From NCBI GenBank assembly GCA_013396655.1, contig WBMV01003293.1, positions 1,505-65,504 on the forward strand: a stretch of DNA of 64,000 nucleotides, read 5' to 3'. The stretch comes from Campylorhamphus procurvoides. Its lineage: Eukaryota; Chordata; Aves; Passeriformes; Dendrocolaptidae. The position numbers were made by a program, and so were the translations under genes. Numbering within the stretch: position 1 is the first letter of the stretch; every line of letters starts with the position of its first letter. Below the pieces are notes generated by a model. The model saw only the letters and a list, made by a program, of their open reading frames with translations. It ran no database searches and was not told the origin of the DNA. Positions 27,996 to 41,600 of this stretch are shown in pieces.

Positions 27996-28243
27996 TTTTA
28001 CTGTGCAACAGAATGTCTCTGAAATATTATAAGTTTCAGTGCTTTGTAATTGTATTTCAATAGGCACAAGAAGTATTTTACTGCACAGTGAATGCATTTC
28101 ATTAAATAGTATAAATTTACACTCTGTTGTAAATGAATGTTCATTTTACATTGTAATTTTTTTACTGCAGAGTGTTGCCATTTTAGTATTCACTGTAATC
28201 GCTCCACTGTGTTGCAAGCAAATGTCATTTATATGATATGTAA
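27996..28243 (+). repeat. Degenerate three-copy repeat, 80-84 bp units
   Basis: TTTTACTG begins at 27,996, 28,076 and 28,160. After each start, similar blocks follow in the same order (a CA/GTG-rich block, AATG or equivalent, an AT-rich middle, a TTGTAA- or TTGCAA-like block, then TTCA or GTCA). By eye, adjacent units share roughly 60 percent of positions. It resembles an old tandem duplication or a diverged low-complexity AT-rich element. I do not recognise the family. Confidence 0.4.
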
Positions 28244-30071
28244 AAATTCAGGGAATTCAATTTAAGGGATCTTAGTCTGAAGTATAAATACATGCAAGCC
28301 ACGTAACACAAATGAACTTACTCCAGATGGTTGCAGATAAAATGAAATCTTGCCATCCTAAGAAATAAAATTCCCAGTACAAATACAGGCAATTCAGTAC
28401 AGTTTCTGCTGACCGAAATGGCCAGAAAAATTAGCACCAATCCAAACACAATAAATTTAATGAAGCTTTTGCCACTAATAAGAGACCTAACATTGTTTAA
28501 CAGCTTTTCCACCTGAGTGTCTTTGAGAATCTACATAGATTCCCCCAGCTATTTGCCCCAGAAAGTGCCTTAAGCATAAATATCTAGAAACAGAAACCTC
28601 TTGATACAATAACACAGGTGATTCTAAAAGCAACAATGGTTTATTTGCCTCTCTACAGTCCAGCTGCCTGGAGTACTTACAGTACAGCCCAAGAGCATTA
28701 ACAAACAGCCAAACTATTTCTTCTCTGTTGATAGCCACCTTATTGCTTTCAGCAGCTAGCAAATTAAACCTTCAAAATAATTCTCATGTGCACTGACTGT
28801 AAAGTGAATTTAAATTAAACTAATATATTACAAGAAAAGTGACTACCAAGCCAGAGTTCTCAGCAGCCTCTTCCTTCTTCCAAAACCATCCTCTGTGCAC
28901 ACAAATATAGTTTCACAGTTCACACCTGCCAACGTGCAGCTGCACATGCCATATGGTGCAGGACACACCTTATCCCAGCTCTCACACACATATGTATTTG
29001 CAAACAGCTCCTGCCACTGGGAGACGGATGAGTCCAGCCAAGTGCTACTAAAACCAAACAACAAAAGCATTGCTGCCCATTCCTCCTCTATCAGGGGTCC
29101 TCTACAAGCTTTCAAATGAGAGTATCCACCCCAGTCCCAATCAGCAGATGGAGGTCTGGGACTGTCCCTTTACAGATGGGTACAAAGCCAAAGAAATTAA
29201 GTTACCGACTCATTGTCACAGAACAAACCTTCATCAGGACAAAGACTTGAAGAGAAGTCTTGCAAAGCCCTGCTGGTATCCTTCTCCTTGTATTTATCTA
29301 TCATTCCCAAGCTTCGAGTTTGGACCTGGGAGCAGCCTGTGAGGCTATCTTGCACCTTTCACTTGCTGTCTGCAGGGCAGAACTAAACATTACACTGAGG
29401 TTTTAATTGCTCTATATTCCTGAGGTAGCATAAACAGGATGGAAGTGAACAGATAAATCTGAAGGGCTCTAAAATAGGCTATGGCCTCAAACACACTTCT
29501 TTGCTCTCAGGCTGCTGGAGAGATCCAAGCATCAAAAGTCTGAAAATCCTGATACAAGTAAGATTAACTACTTTTTTGAGAGATAATAATTCTTGGTAGT
29601 TATTCTGATGAAAGTCAGCTTAGATGAGAATTTGGGAACCCACTTCTTACCTATTTATTAAATAATAATAATAAAATATTTTAAATCCTGTTTCTTTTGC
29701 TCCTGAGCACACATAGCTCAGTTTTGCCTTCTACACTTCTACCTTAAAGGTTTTAGGTTACACTCAAGAGCAATCCTAAAAATCTGTGCTCTTATTACAG
29801 GTCAAAGTCAAGTGAGCCACCTGCAAGTAACCCCCTGCAAGCAGCTCAGTGGGATACCATAAAAGAAATGGCTCTTTTGACAGTAGGCATGGCCAGGCTG
29901 GAAAATGGATATAAACAGATTTAAAGGCAGAAAACCTGACTCCATTCAGCACTGAAACTCAGCAAGTATTCAGTACATATAGAGCAAAGTAGGAGAGAAA
30001 GTCAGTAGGAAAATGAGAGCAGCTCTTCTCAGGGTAGGCATTACTTTTGCACATGAAAGTAATCACAAGGA

Positions 30072-30610
30072 TCACAGCAATCATAGACTGGTTTGGGTTG
30101 GAAGGGACATCAAAGCTCATTTAGCTCCAAACCCCTGCCATGGGCAGGGACTCCTTCCACTAGCTAGAGCCCCATCCAGCCTGGCCTTGAACACTTCGAG
30201 GGATGGGGCATCCACAGCTTCTCTGGGCAACCTGTGCCAGGGCCTCACCACCCTCTGAGTAAAGAATTTCTTCCTAACATCTAATCGAAGCCTGTCCTCT
30301 TTCAGTTTAAAACCACTGCCCCTTGGCCTGTCACTATCTGCCCATATATAAAGTCCCTCTCTCTCCTTTTTCAAAGTTCCCCTAAGCTGCTAGGAGGGTG
30401 CTAAAGATCTTCCCAGAGTCTTCTCCTCTCCAGGCTGAGCAACCCCAACTCTCTTGGCCTGTCTTCACAGGAGAGGTGTTCCAGCCCTTGGATCATCTGG
30501 ATTTGCGTTAACAGGTCCATGTTTTCTTGTACCAAGAGCCATTTTGTGGTGTGGCTGCCCAGCCCCTTGCAGAGCAGGGCAAACACCCTCAAGGCTTGCT
30601 TTGCAGCTGA
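30072..30610 (-). mobile_element. CR1 LINE fragment, 3' end, minus orientation
   Basis: Plus-strand text is the reverse complement of an avian CR1 3' end. It starts with AATCATAGACTGGTTTGGGT and GGAAGGGACAT, then blocks such as CATCCAGCCTGGCCTTGAAC and the AACCTGTGCCAGGGCCTCAC segment, and continues to about 30,600 where it fades. CR1 elements are usually truncated at the 5' end, and this copy fits: only the end of ORF2 and the 3' UTR remain. No reverse transcriptase frame is intact. The high-coordinate boundary is uncertain by about 50 bp. Confidence 0.9.
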
Positions 30611-33600
30611 GATGCCGTGGGGCTCTCCAATGCACTGGGGATAGATACATATCCTACAAGTCCCAAGACCTGTTAGCAGGCAGCCACCTGGACAGGGTCT
30701 CCAGAAGTTCTCAGATGAGTTTGTGGGGGCTAGAGAAACTCAGCTGGGAAAAGCCTGGGGCTCTTCCAGCTCAGCTGGGTCAGGATGTATGCTCTGCTCT
30801 TGCACCAGCTCTGTGTCTGCAGTCAAGGCCAGCTACTCTAACACTCTATTACCGATGTTCACATTTTTCCCACCCTGCAAAAGCGTGTCTCACCTTCTCT
30901 CATTAACATCCCAGCTGATCATGGCTTCTGTTATCAGCTCTTTTGGTTGGAGAGGTGCAGGTTTACTAACAAGCTTGCTTCTGTAACCTCAGACGCTTCA
31001 GAGGATTGGAACTTGGCACTGCAAACCTTAACAAAACCATGTCTGGGTTGAGTAATTTTTAATATTCCCTCAATATCAAATAAGGAGTTCCTTCATCACA
31101 GCCTACACAAGCCCTGAAGACTCCTCTTCATACCAAATTGTACATGATGGCCCTTATGCACTCATGCATATGAAGCAGCCACTCATGTTATTACTCTGTG
31201 CAGTGCAGCTTTGTTTACCAAAATCTGTGCCACACATTCTTGAGGCATGTCCAGTAACTGCTGGCATTAGCACATAGTTGCTCCTGGATAATTCTTCAGG
31301 ATTTTAAAGCTGCCCATGGTGTTGCTTGGTACAAGATTGGATTTACCAGTATTGCATTTCCCAGTTCAGGTTTCCAGGTAGGAAGTTTCCAGCTCCAGTC
31401 CCTTGGAAGCCTGTCAGCTATGTATGGATTCAGCATCAGAGCAGTTTAGGTGCCCATTTATAGAAAGGGGCCAACATTGCTGGACAGGTACTGTGTTACC
31501 TGCACTGCAGGTCACCAAGTACTCTGTGTTTCCTGCTAATTAAATTCACTGTTGGAAGCTACTTACATCTCCACGTGATATGTAACTGCAGAGCTGGATA
31601 TTGGCCCTAATTGCTTTTTAAAACAAGGTTATAGAAGTCATGCTGTTATGGCCAGATATGTTAGGGCCCTGACAATTGTACATGACCAAAAGTGACATTA
31701 ATACCACACTGCATTGTACCAAAATTCGATATTAATGAGGAAATTTCAGTCCCCTTCTGCTATGTTCTTATTGTGATCATTTAAAAGCTGTGTTTACACA
31801 GGAATGTAAAGGAGCATTAAAATAAAACTCTATAGAACCTAAATGATGTGTTATGTTTAAGACACAAGATAGTCTAGTTAAGCAATATTATTAACTGCTA
31901 GGCTACACAGTTCCTCTAATAGCATAATATCCTTTGTTTTCTTCAACCCAATACTGAAGTGAGTGAATGAGTCATTGCAGGTTACTTGCAATGACTAAGT
32001 TCCTTGGTGAGGAGATAAATGCCAAGAGATCAATAAACACAACACAACCAGCTGCCTTTGCCCTGCTAACAAAGAACCGCTACACAGATCAACATTTGAG
32101 CTAAATGGACAAGAGGGACAAAGCTGTAACTACCCAAAACCATCCCAGATATCACCGTTTCTAGACTGAACAATTAATGAACCAGGGAAAAAAGCAAGCT
32201 AGCCCTGTGTGAATCAAACCTCCTGGCATCAGCCTCATGGCTATTTCCATCTAAAACACACAGTCATTGGGAACCTGATTCCTGTGGAAGCCTTCCCTGG
32301 GCACCTGCTGTGCTACTGGACAAAAGAGTAAAATGAAGTCTCATATTATTCACCCAGGCCAAGAAGGAGCAAAGGGATCCTGATATTCTTATTACCCACA
32401 GGTACATTCTGCCACCACTTGTGCTCCTGCAGCCTCACCAGACGTCAGAGGCAGAATTCATCCACACGGGTGACCTGGAATTCTGTGTTTGTGTTATATA
32501 GGGATAGGTGCCACTAGATCATGGAGTATTTTTCTATGGTAATTGCCTATTAATCAGTCAGGGAAACTGTTCCTTAGAAGTGCATATTGCCAACTTCTGA
32601 AAATAGAGCACCAGCTACCAGTTCAGATGGAGACACCTCCACTGCAGTGGGTAGAAGTGCCCCCATAAATGACCCCTGCAAACCAAACCCACGTGGCACA
32701 GGCTTGCCTAAAACCAATAGCAATCGGTTATTAGCTAATTAATCAGTTAATCTCATTATGATATGTATCTGGCCTAGAAAATGTTCACTAGTCCTACATA
32801 TGCAACGTGTTTAACATTTAGGAAAGCTTAGTGTCTTTCAAGTTCCTTTATGTTTGCATATAGCAGAGATTTCCAGAAAAATCTGATAGGGAGGCACAGT
32901 GTAGCTAAATTGTTATAACAGACACCTGAATGAAAACAATCTTAAGGTGAGGCAGCAGCAATTGCTTTACACATAACTTGCTGGTTTCTCATTATATTCT
33001 TTATCTATTGCTGAGTCAAGAATAAAATCCAATTTTGTCAAACATTTTAAGCAAAACATAAAGGCCAGGGAAGAATTCTTTCTCAAATGGCTTTCTATTA
33101 AAACATGCCTTCATCCGAGACCAAGGTAATAAAACATTCTAGCCCTTCCCAACAGCCAGATCTCAACAGAATCAAAACCACGAGCAGCACATCTCTAGCT
33201 AAAAAGCAGCCCTGAACAAAGCTTGCCTTGCTCAGCAGCAGTAGCTCACACAATGTTACATCAAGTTTTTTAGCTCAGAGACAGAAGAAAAAGCTTAGGT
33301 TATCCTGTCCCTTTGCAACTCTCCCAGTTCTTTACATTTCCACCAGGAATCCAAGTAGGATTTCAGAGGCTTTGGTTTCTGTGAAGCATATTTTCAAAGA
33401 AGGCATTCAGTCTCAATGTGATCATGAGAGGACGCCAAAAAGGGGAACATTCACAGAACTCGCTGCAAGCTTCTGTTCCAGATCCGTGGCAGAAAGTTGC
33501 TAAACGATTTCTCAGATGGCAAAAAAAGAAAACCCTGCGGGATTGAGGCATTATTTGTTGTTCCATGCGTGGAACATCCAAGAATTCCCTGTAATGGAAG

Positions 33601-36600
33601 AGAAGACCATGGGGAGCTGCAGATGTTCCCAGCAGCATCTCTGTGCAGCAGCAAAGGCAGTCCCTTCTGGCAGCTATGTCACAGGAGCCTCAGTGACACT
33701 AAAGCATTAAGATCCCAGTTGGGCTGCACTGGTGTTCCACAAGAGGTGAGGAGAGGTGATACCCAGCTGCATATTCACATTTTCACAAGATAGTTGTAAG
33801 AACACTAGGTTACAGCAGCTCGGCACCATTTCTCAGATCACTGCTCCTTTCTTAATGTAATATAAAAGATACTAAATGCTTGTACTCAGGTGCCATGGAA
33901 ATGTTACTGTGTGTGATTTTTCACCCTGGCTCTGACACGATGGGTGCTGTGATAGCAGGAAGGTAGAGCAGCTCTGTGTGAAGAGGCCCTACAAGTCAAA
34001 AAGCACCTTTCTGGCACTATAAAAAGCCCCCAAAACAGTGAGAAAGATTTCAGCATGTCCGTTATATAAAGAGTCACCACATGAGAATGACATGAGTGGG
34101 TTGCAGAAAGTTCAACCGAGCAGCACAGAGGTTTGTGAGCTGGTTGCTGATTCCTATTGGCAATTCAAGAGGTCTGTGATTGATCAAACCATTGTTTCTT
34201 CTCCACTGACTAAAGTCCTTTCCACCCTCAGGGAAATACCAAAGAACAAGGAGTGAATAAAGCACTTAATGTATAAACCTATGGCATTTGGTGGATATTT
34301 TAACTAATGCTGGCATTTCATTTAATGATATCAAATAAAGAATTACACAGCCTCATTCAGCCTGATTTCCCTCACACTATTCCAATCAGCAGCAATTGCA
34401 GGCTGAGTGTCAGGTTGAAGATTATATTTGCAAATTAGATTTTGTGGAGGGGTGGAGGAAATAAATCTGTTAGTCTGTGGTTTGATCAAAACTTTGAAAG
34501 CTAGTCTTAGAATTAAAGGGTGAAATCTTGGCTGCAAAGTCAACAGGAGCCTCATCCAAAATTTCTCACAGCTCTTTTAATAGCATAAACGTTTCAAGCT
34601 AGTACATCTGGGTCTCTGAAACAGTGGCAGCAGTATTTCAAATATTCTCAAAGCCAGCTACTTGGATGGGCTTGAATTGGTGACAATAATTGTGAAGATT
34701 AGCTTCTCAGGCCAAATAGAAACATGCCAGGGCCACGCAGGCAGGCTTAGTTCTCTCACAGGAAACACTTGGGCAAACCAGGATACAGGGCCTCCAAAAA
34801 GGAAAAGCTGGAGGGTACAGCAGCACACGTGCTGAGTGGCAAAAAATTAACAATTTTGATACTGCAGCTACTCCAAAACATGTATCACCAAATACATGGA
34901 GAAGAATTCAGTGCAAAATTAGAAAATGTCTGGCATATTTGGGGCACCCAAATTGTATCTGCTGGACCTAAACTTCATTTAGGCTACAAAAGGCACCACA
35001 AGGGATGCATCAAGCAGCACTCAGCAAATTCAGCAGAGCAGCACATGCCAGACCTTTCCCTTCAACAGGGTTCTCCACACAGAGCATTTAAGGCAGGTCA
35101 CAAAACAGCAAGATACCAGCTGCTTGCATTTACTTCTTTTTTGGTTCCATTTCTAAACCAAACTTTTCTTATGACGAATCTGACCGAGTTTAGATACAAT
35201 GCTGCCTCTTGCTCCAACCATTTAAATCAATTTGATAAGCAAGCCAGATTGCATGCCAATGTTTCCAACAATTAACTTGCAAGAAATCCTGTGATGAACC
35301 TTAGTCTCTTTTCACACTGACTTTATTATGCTCACAGAACTTTACACTTCTTCATATACAACACGAAAATAAAACACTGCCAGGCTAGCAGACAAATCAG
35401 TGACCTAAATGTTCCAGAAAATGAAATGATAAACCCCTTAGCTGTCCTGCAGGGCTTGCAGAAGCAGGAAGAAGTATCACCAAATAACTCGAATTCAATA
35501 ATTTCCCAGAAGCACCAGTTTCCCTAACCTTAGGAAATTCTCATGCAGTCAGTAAGAGAAAATACATCTCTCTGGCAGCTAACTACAAAAAGATAAAGTG
35601 GGATGCTCAGGAAAAAGAAAACACTAAAAAAAGAGTAATACACTGGAAAATATATATGAAGAGAAGAAACAGAAGATTTCTCCTCTGTCAAACAGAGGGT
35701 TACAGATCTACTCTGTGTTAATGCTCCCTTTCTGTTTCAATCACAAGCACCTTTATTTTTTTATTTATTTGAAACACTGGCTTTGAAGTTGGTGGCTATA
35801 GGAATGAAATGAAAGGATGCATTACAAAATATCTCTTGATCAGCCATTTGGTCTGACCAGCTGAGCTTCTTTTAACATTATGCAAGAGAAACTAAGCAGG
35901 CCCTCAAGCAGCTGATGCTCCTGGCCTTAACTGGAGCCTGATCAAATCATTGTCTTCCTGTTAGAGGGTACACTCTTACAGCCCTGGTGCTGAAATGGGG
36001 CTTTGATCATACCTTGTGGAAAATCAGCAAGAGCAACCATTTAATGTCACATTTCTGCTTTTACTCTACAGCTCTTATAACTTTATATGCATAAAAAATG
36101 CATGGCCACTTATACATCTTTGATTACAGTACAGACTAGACCTGTTACATTTTTCACCTCCCTTCCAGGATAAAATCTAGAGAATGCACATGTGCCATAC
36201 AGAACATGGAATACTCAGCAGATTTGAACACAGGCATGCATTCAGTGGAGAGCAACAGCTGTTCCCAGGAATGGTACCAAAACCAGGAAAGTGGAATTTG
36301 TCCTTTTTAACAAAAATTATGTTGGAATTGTGAGAGGCAGCCTCAATTTTACAGCATTTTGAGGCTGCACTGCTCTCTCCCTTACTGTCCCTCCTCTCAC
36401 GCTCCTGCTGTGTGACCCAAAAACTCTCATCAGTTAAGCTGGTATGATTATTTTTTTACAACTCCATGCAAGAAAAATACCCTGAGAAAGGGGCATACCT
36501 GACAGGATAGCCTAGTTCCCTAAAAAAGTGTAACAGTAGCCTAGAAACTTACCTAGGAGCTGGAAGGAATCACTCATAAAAGATGCATGACTGCTATCGA

Positions 36601-38499
36601 GTGCATTCATTGTTCCAACCTTGACAATGCCACCAATGCACTGCCCTGTTTGCAAGCATTTTCTCCACCTTATCCTTCAGCCCTGCTGCCTCAATCCCAC
36701 CTCCATACAGGCATCACAGTCTTGTGCTGTTCTTCTTGCCACCTCAACACTGCCATCACACATGAGACCAGCAGGGCCAGACAGTCCATACTAAACTTGC
36801 TGCAGAGACAAGAACATCCCTGGAGAACCCGCTTACTAGCTGGGAAATGGCCCGTGAAGCTGTATAGACATCCTAAAATACCCTGAGAATCTGAAAGAAC
36901 AAGGCTCTTACCAAGGGGAATGCTAAGAAGATGAAAAAGAAAAATAAATATGAACATGCAACGCGAGTCTTTTGGGAGTACACACCACACTTCCTGAAAG
37001 AGGTCCCACTGTAATTCTTGCCATGCCATTTGCTGTCTTACCTCAAAAGTTGTGCTGCCTTCCAGTTTAAAGCTGATTTTTGAAGAAGGAGCTATTTCTC
37101 TGCTCATGGTTTTTTTCTTTCCCCCAACAAAGATGTTTTGACTGGATTTAGGGGTCTGAAATCACAAGACACAAACCCACAATGATTTAAAGAATGGGAT
37201 GGGAATGTCTCCTCTAATAACTCAGATGGTGGTGAAGGGAGATTTGCACCTGGGCCCATTACCCAGTAGTCTGCAGCAGCTCCTGGTAGAAATGCCCCAC
37301 TTTGCTCTTAACCTTTGCAGTACCAGCACTTTCACAGCCCAGCTTGGTGCCACCTCTAGTGTCTTTTCTGACCACTTCCCCACCCCAACACACACACACA
37401 CTGCTGCCTTTTATGCTTTAAAACAATCTCCCAGCGCTCACATATTGTGCAGATTACAGCTACCAGGCAGGATCAGCCTCCTTTCATTTTCCAGCCAGTA
37501 TCAGGACAGCTGCTCTTTGGAACTGCCTGTTCCATGTATCAGGAGATTATGAAGAAAATGTGTTATTTCCATGAGGGCTGACACAGCCTTTTTCGCCATT
37601 TACCCTTACTGATTTTTTTCCCCCTGATGCATTATATGAGCTCCTCTCTCAGTTCCATTTTTTTTGACAGCCGTGTTTTAACAATCCTTCAGGAAATGCA
37701 TGCACTATTTACCATACTGTGCAGCGAGGATAGGCCAGGTGTGGATCACTTTACAGGGAAACAAGTCCTCTTTTCTGTATAATTATCAAATCTGCTTCTA
37801 CACAGAGCCTTTCTCTACAGATAGGCTACAACTCTCAGTAACCGTATGCCTCTTGATAAATATTCAAAGGTCATTACACCAGGATTTCCACTTAGAAACA
37901 CTGGACTAGGGTAAGAGAAACAGTCCTATGTGAAGCTTGGCTTCTTCAACAGAAAATCAGAATTTCTCAACAGTTAGAGCTGAATACTGAGAAAAGGAAA
38001 AGCTTTGATTCTAGTTCCAACATTACCTGAGGAATATCAAAGAGGGAGAATTACACAATTTTACCAGGAGTGACAATGTGTTTTAAAGTGCCAAATATTT
38101 CTTTTTTTGCACTTGGTGAAACACAGCAGATGTAGAAACGATCTGAAAGGTAAGGGATGCTATGCAATGTTACCATGCTGGCACAGTGCCTGTGTCACAC
38201 TCACCTTACCTGGCATTTCTTTTTCATGAGGGTATTTCCCTTTAAAAGTCTCGTTTTTCTTTCATTTTCTCCCCGGTCAGCTTTTTCAGTAGAGTTAAAC
38301 TGGAGGCTAATCCCTTTCATTTTGGGGTTCTCTGCATGAGGGTACTTGAGAGAAATCACTTTTAACTAATTAAGGGTTTAAATTCAAGGAAGAAAAGTTA
38401 ACCTGCATAAGTCCACCTTATGGGTACCTCTTCACAGCAGCCTGACTACAATTAAGCAGTTTGTTTCCACCATGGACAATGTACAAGAGCATGTTGTGA
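30611..38499. other. Gene-free stretch with candidate regulatory sequence
   Basis: No gene is recognised. The longest open frame (34,769-35,275, plus, 168 codons) lacks any domain or splice context and is considered chance. A 10-bp perfect inverted repeat with a 7-bp spacer lies at 31,970-31,996. A dense group of TAAT and TTAA motifs lies at 32,713-32,760. A (CA)6 run lies at 37,389-37,400. Much of 31,500-33,000 is AT-rich, repeat-free and complex, which is compatible with conserved non-coding DNA but not proof of it. Confidence 0.55.
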
Positions 38500-38645
38500 A
38501 ATGGAAAGAGAGTGGGTTTAGATTAGATATTAGAAGGAAATTATTTACTGTGAAGATGGTGAGGCACTGGCACAGGTTGTCTGGAGAAGTTGTGGATGAG
38601 CTGAACCCAAGTCCTTTCCCTCCCTGGAAACAACACTGGCCTCTA
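38500..38645 (+). mobile_element. Short CR1 LINE fragment, plus orientation
   Basis: The segment reads GGTTTAGATTAGATATTAG, then TGAGGCACTGGCACAGGTTG, then GGAGAAGTTGTGGATGAGCT, matching the pre-3'-UTR part of avian CR1. A degraded CCCTCCCTGGAA block (CR1: CATCCCTGGAAG) follows after a small gap. The terminal CR1 tail is absent, so this copy has lost its 3' end or is an internal relic. It is collinear with the better copy at 49,570-49,670. Confidence 0.8.
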
Positions 38646-41600
38646 GGATATTTTTAGTGGGAAAGCATTACCCCCTCTTTCCCCTTCAGCAAATAATAAT
38701 ACAGTTACATGTAATAATTTAGTGTCGTAATCGGAAATATTAGAAATGCTAACAACTGTTCATGTAAGGCCTGCTGAAAAGAACTTTTGTGCTTTTAAAA
38801 ACCAACAGTCCAGAAGTGAAATGGGAGGTTAATGTGGTCCCCTTTGTGCAGCTGAGTCTGCTACATATGGGAGCGCTTTGTGCCAGTTTTTGAGCCAGCA
38901 CAGGCATGTGGGATCAGACACAGAGGAGGAGTTCTGAACTTTTCTGCAGCAGATGAATGAAATCAAGCTGAAGCAGCAGCACAGATCTTGCAGTAGCCAG
39001 TCCAAAAATAGTCAAGAAATCCCTTTTCTACATTAAGCACAGTGTGGATGGGTTTCTGTGTTCATTGATGAGCTCCCAGGCTAGCTCAAGTTTTACAAGA
39101 GCTACAGCTCTTTATTTCTACAGTCAAAAGAGTGCAGGAATTTTGAATATTAGCATGATATTATCTCCCTTTTTCCTTTCATTGCATTCAGCATGGCTGG
39201 CTCTGCTAAATAACACAGAAAACTCTGTAACAGAAAGATGGTTTTGAAAAAGGGTTTCTAGGCAGACTATTATCCATTTTGTACCACTTTTCCTTGCCTT
39301 GTTCTGTCTCTTTCATTCTTATATAAGAAAGAATTTTTCCCCTTCTTTTTCTTTCTTTTTGGCCTGATGTTAATTCTTGTGGCTGATATATAAGAGCACT
39401 GATACAATGCAGTTTTTCATTTTGGCAGCTTTTTTTTTTTTTAACAGATTCCATAGCATGATCCCACCAGTGACAAACGACCCAGCACTTCCACTCGGAA
39501 TACTAACTGGAATTATCTGGCTTCCTGAGGTCTGATGGAGATGCAGTGAGAATTAAAAAAAACCCTCCTGCACAGGAGCAGTGGTGACTGATGTAGGGTC
39601 TGCATGCTGAGCTTTTGACCTCCACCGTTTCTACAATAACTGTGCACTGCATTGTGCTTTCTATTCTCAGACTCGCCTTGGAAGGCAATTAAATTAGAAG
39701 GCTATTCATTTTATGATATTTGTCTCCTGGAAGCTCAAATGGAAATGCAAACGATTCCTGTTCAGAGTTCCCTGCATCAGAGAGACTGATATTGTGCTGC
39801 TAATTTGTGATAACACCACAAACCAATATGCAACCTGCAGTGATTTAAAAGATGTGCACAGGATGTACAGTGAACTTACAAACACTGATTAGGGAGATCA
39901 TGAAATTAAATCCTCTGAAGGGCACGTCTTTCAAGCCCTCAAGGCAGCTCTCCTTCTTGGTTTAATCAGATAGTTAATCACTGCAACTCAGGCTTTCCAA
40001 GAGGCAGATTCATCAATACTAGGAAACATGGATTTGCAATATTGAACAGTTACAGTCTCAGGAAAGCTTGGTGAAAAGAAAAGTTGAAAAAGGTGGTCAG
40101 TAAGCACTTTGCTGCTATAAAAAAAACCAGTGGGGGAAATAAGAGAATATTTCCTACTAAAAATAAAGAATCATTTGAGGACTAATCCACCAATTTGAAT
40201 AAGAGAGAAACATATTCCCCAACATTTTGTTCTCTTGAAAACTAGTCTTATTTCCAGCTCAGTGAGAAATTCCTTTTTTGTTGAATCAGTGCAAACAAAT
40301 TGACAGGAAACATTACTGTATGGTGTTTTTATTCTAAATTAAGCTTGTGACATAGTCCCCCATGTCACTTGGAGTAGCAGTAATTTCAGATCTGGAGGAA
40401 TGACCTTCATGTTGAAGGGAAGTGAGAGGACTTGAACACCATCCTGCAGGATACAAAATTACATCCTGCAACATGCCATTTGTAGATCATTTTTGCAGGC
40501 TAGCAACCACCATTACCTATCATCAATGGCAGATCAAATGTTAGGGCTTTTCTAATGGCCATGGGACTGAAAGGCTTGTTGATAGAGAAGGTGTTGGTTT
40601 ATAACAGAGGTGGTTTATCTGGACATGGCTGGCAGGATGTAATAAGCCAAACGAGGCTGAAATGACAAAAATGTCTCCAGGCTTATGAAAACCTGGAACA
40701 CTATTTCTAGCAAAAACTGGCAGTTTAGACAAAATTGTCACTTAGCTGCCTTTTCAGAGAGATGAAATCATTCTGGACCAGAATCATTCACCTGCAGTGC
40801 TGAAACCCACACTTTCCACCAGGAAAGTCTTGAAGACAGTTCTCTGTGTTGAGAAAATGAACTTTCTTCCCCCTGCTATGATTAAATTAGTTTTGTTTTC
40901 TTCCCTTCCCGACTCCCAATAAAATTTCAATCAGTTATTGAAATATTCAAGACAGAAATATTTTGAGTGAAAATCTGGTAGGTAAGAACAGGCTTCTTAA
41001 AATGGCTTGGAAATAGGAGCAAATATGAAAATTTCATGAAGGTCTCCTTCAGCATGTCTAGTCATCCTTTACTACATTGACTGGAAGGAGTCAATAAAAT
41101 GACAGGCAAATGATTTAGAGGTGGCTGAAGGAGCAGCTCTTTTCAGCCTGATGATTTTATGCCACACAGTAGCAAAACAGGTGAGCTGTTTAGCTGGCTT
41201 GCAAACCAAAACAGCTGGAGGGGTCTGCATGTCTGCACGTATTTGTATTTAACATCATAGAAAGAAAGATCTGCACAATAAGGACCAGGAATTCTGTGCT
41301 GGCACATTTTTCTCTAAAATGCCCCGTTGTTTTATTTCTTGAACTATCTTCTGACATGGTTGGAATAGGCCCTGCTAAAAGAGAAAATGCTGCACTAGAA
41401 AATGCATAGGTCTATTTGGTATGGAGCTTCCAGTCTTTCTGTATCCTTTGTTGCCTAATTTCCTTGCTTTGAGAGAGTTTTCCTTGTTATTGTAATTCCT
41501 TTGCAGAACATTAACTTTAAATTAGATGCAAGAGTGATGGGGAAATTTTTTTTTTACCTGCCTCAGTTTTGCAGATTAGACGATGAGGTCTCCAGGAAGG

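Larger units (their letters stand above)
10207..30071. other. Gene desert, about 20 kb, no recognisable gene
   Basis: No exon, RNA gene or well-preserved transposon is recognised. Notable local features: pyrimidine-rich plus-strand tracts at about 10,940-11,150, 14,430-14,530 and 25,530-25,980; one undetermined base (N) at 11,653; a (TA)8 microsatellite at 12,563-12,578; an (AAT)n run near 12,403; a cluster of CpGs at 17,421-17,494; and a degenerate 80-84 bp repeat at 27,996-28,243. Open frames up to 157 codons follow base-composition skew and are taken as chance. Regulatory elements are possible but unproven. Confidence 0.6.

Noticed and set aside
28934..28945. 12-bp palindrome GTGCAGCTGCAC with an E-box
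   Set aside because: About fifteen 12-bp palindromes are expected by chance in 64 kb.
34769..35275. 168-codon plus-strand open frame, the longest outside BTBD3
   Set aside because: No recognisable domain, no splice or promoter context, ordinary AT-rich composition. One frame of this length is plausible by chance across six frames of 64 kb.
36691..37107. 138-codon minus-strand open frame with a Cys/Leu-rich segment
   Set aside because: No domain, start context or splice evidence; several overlapping frames on both strands indicate chance.
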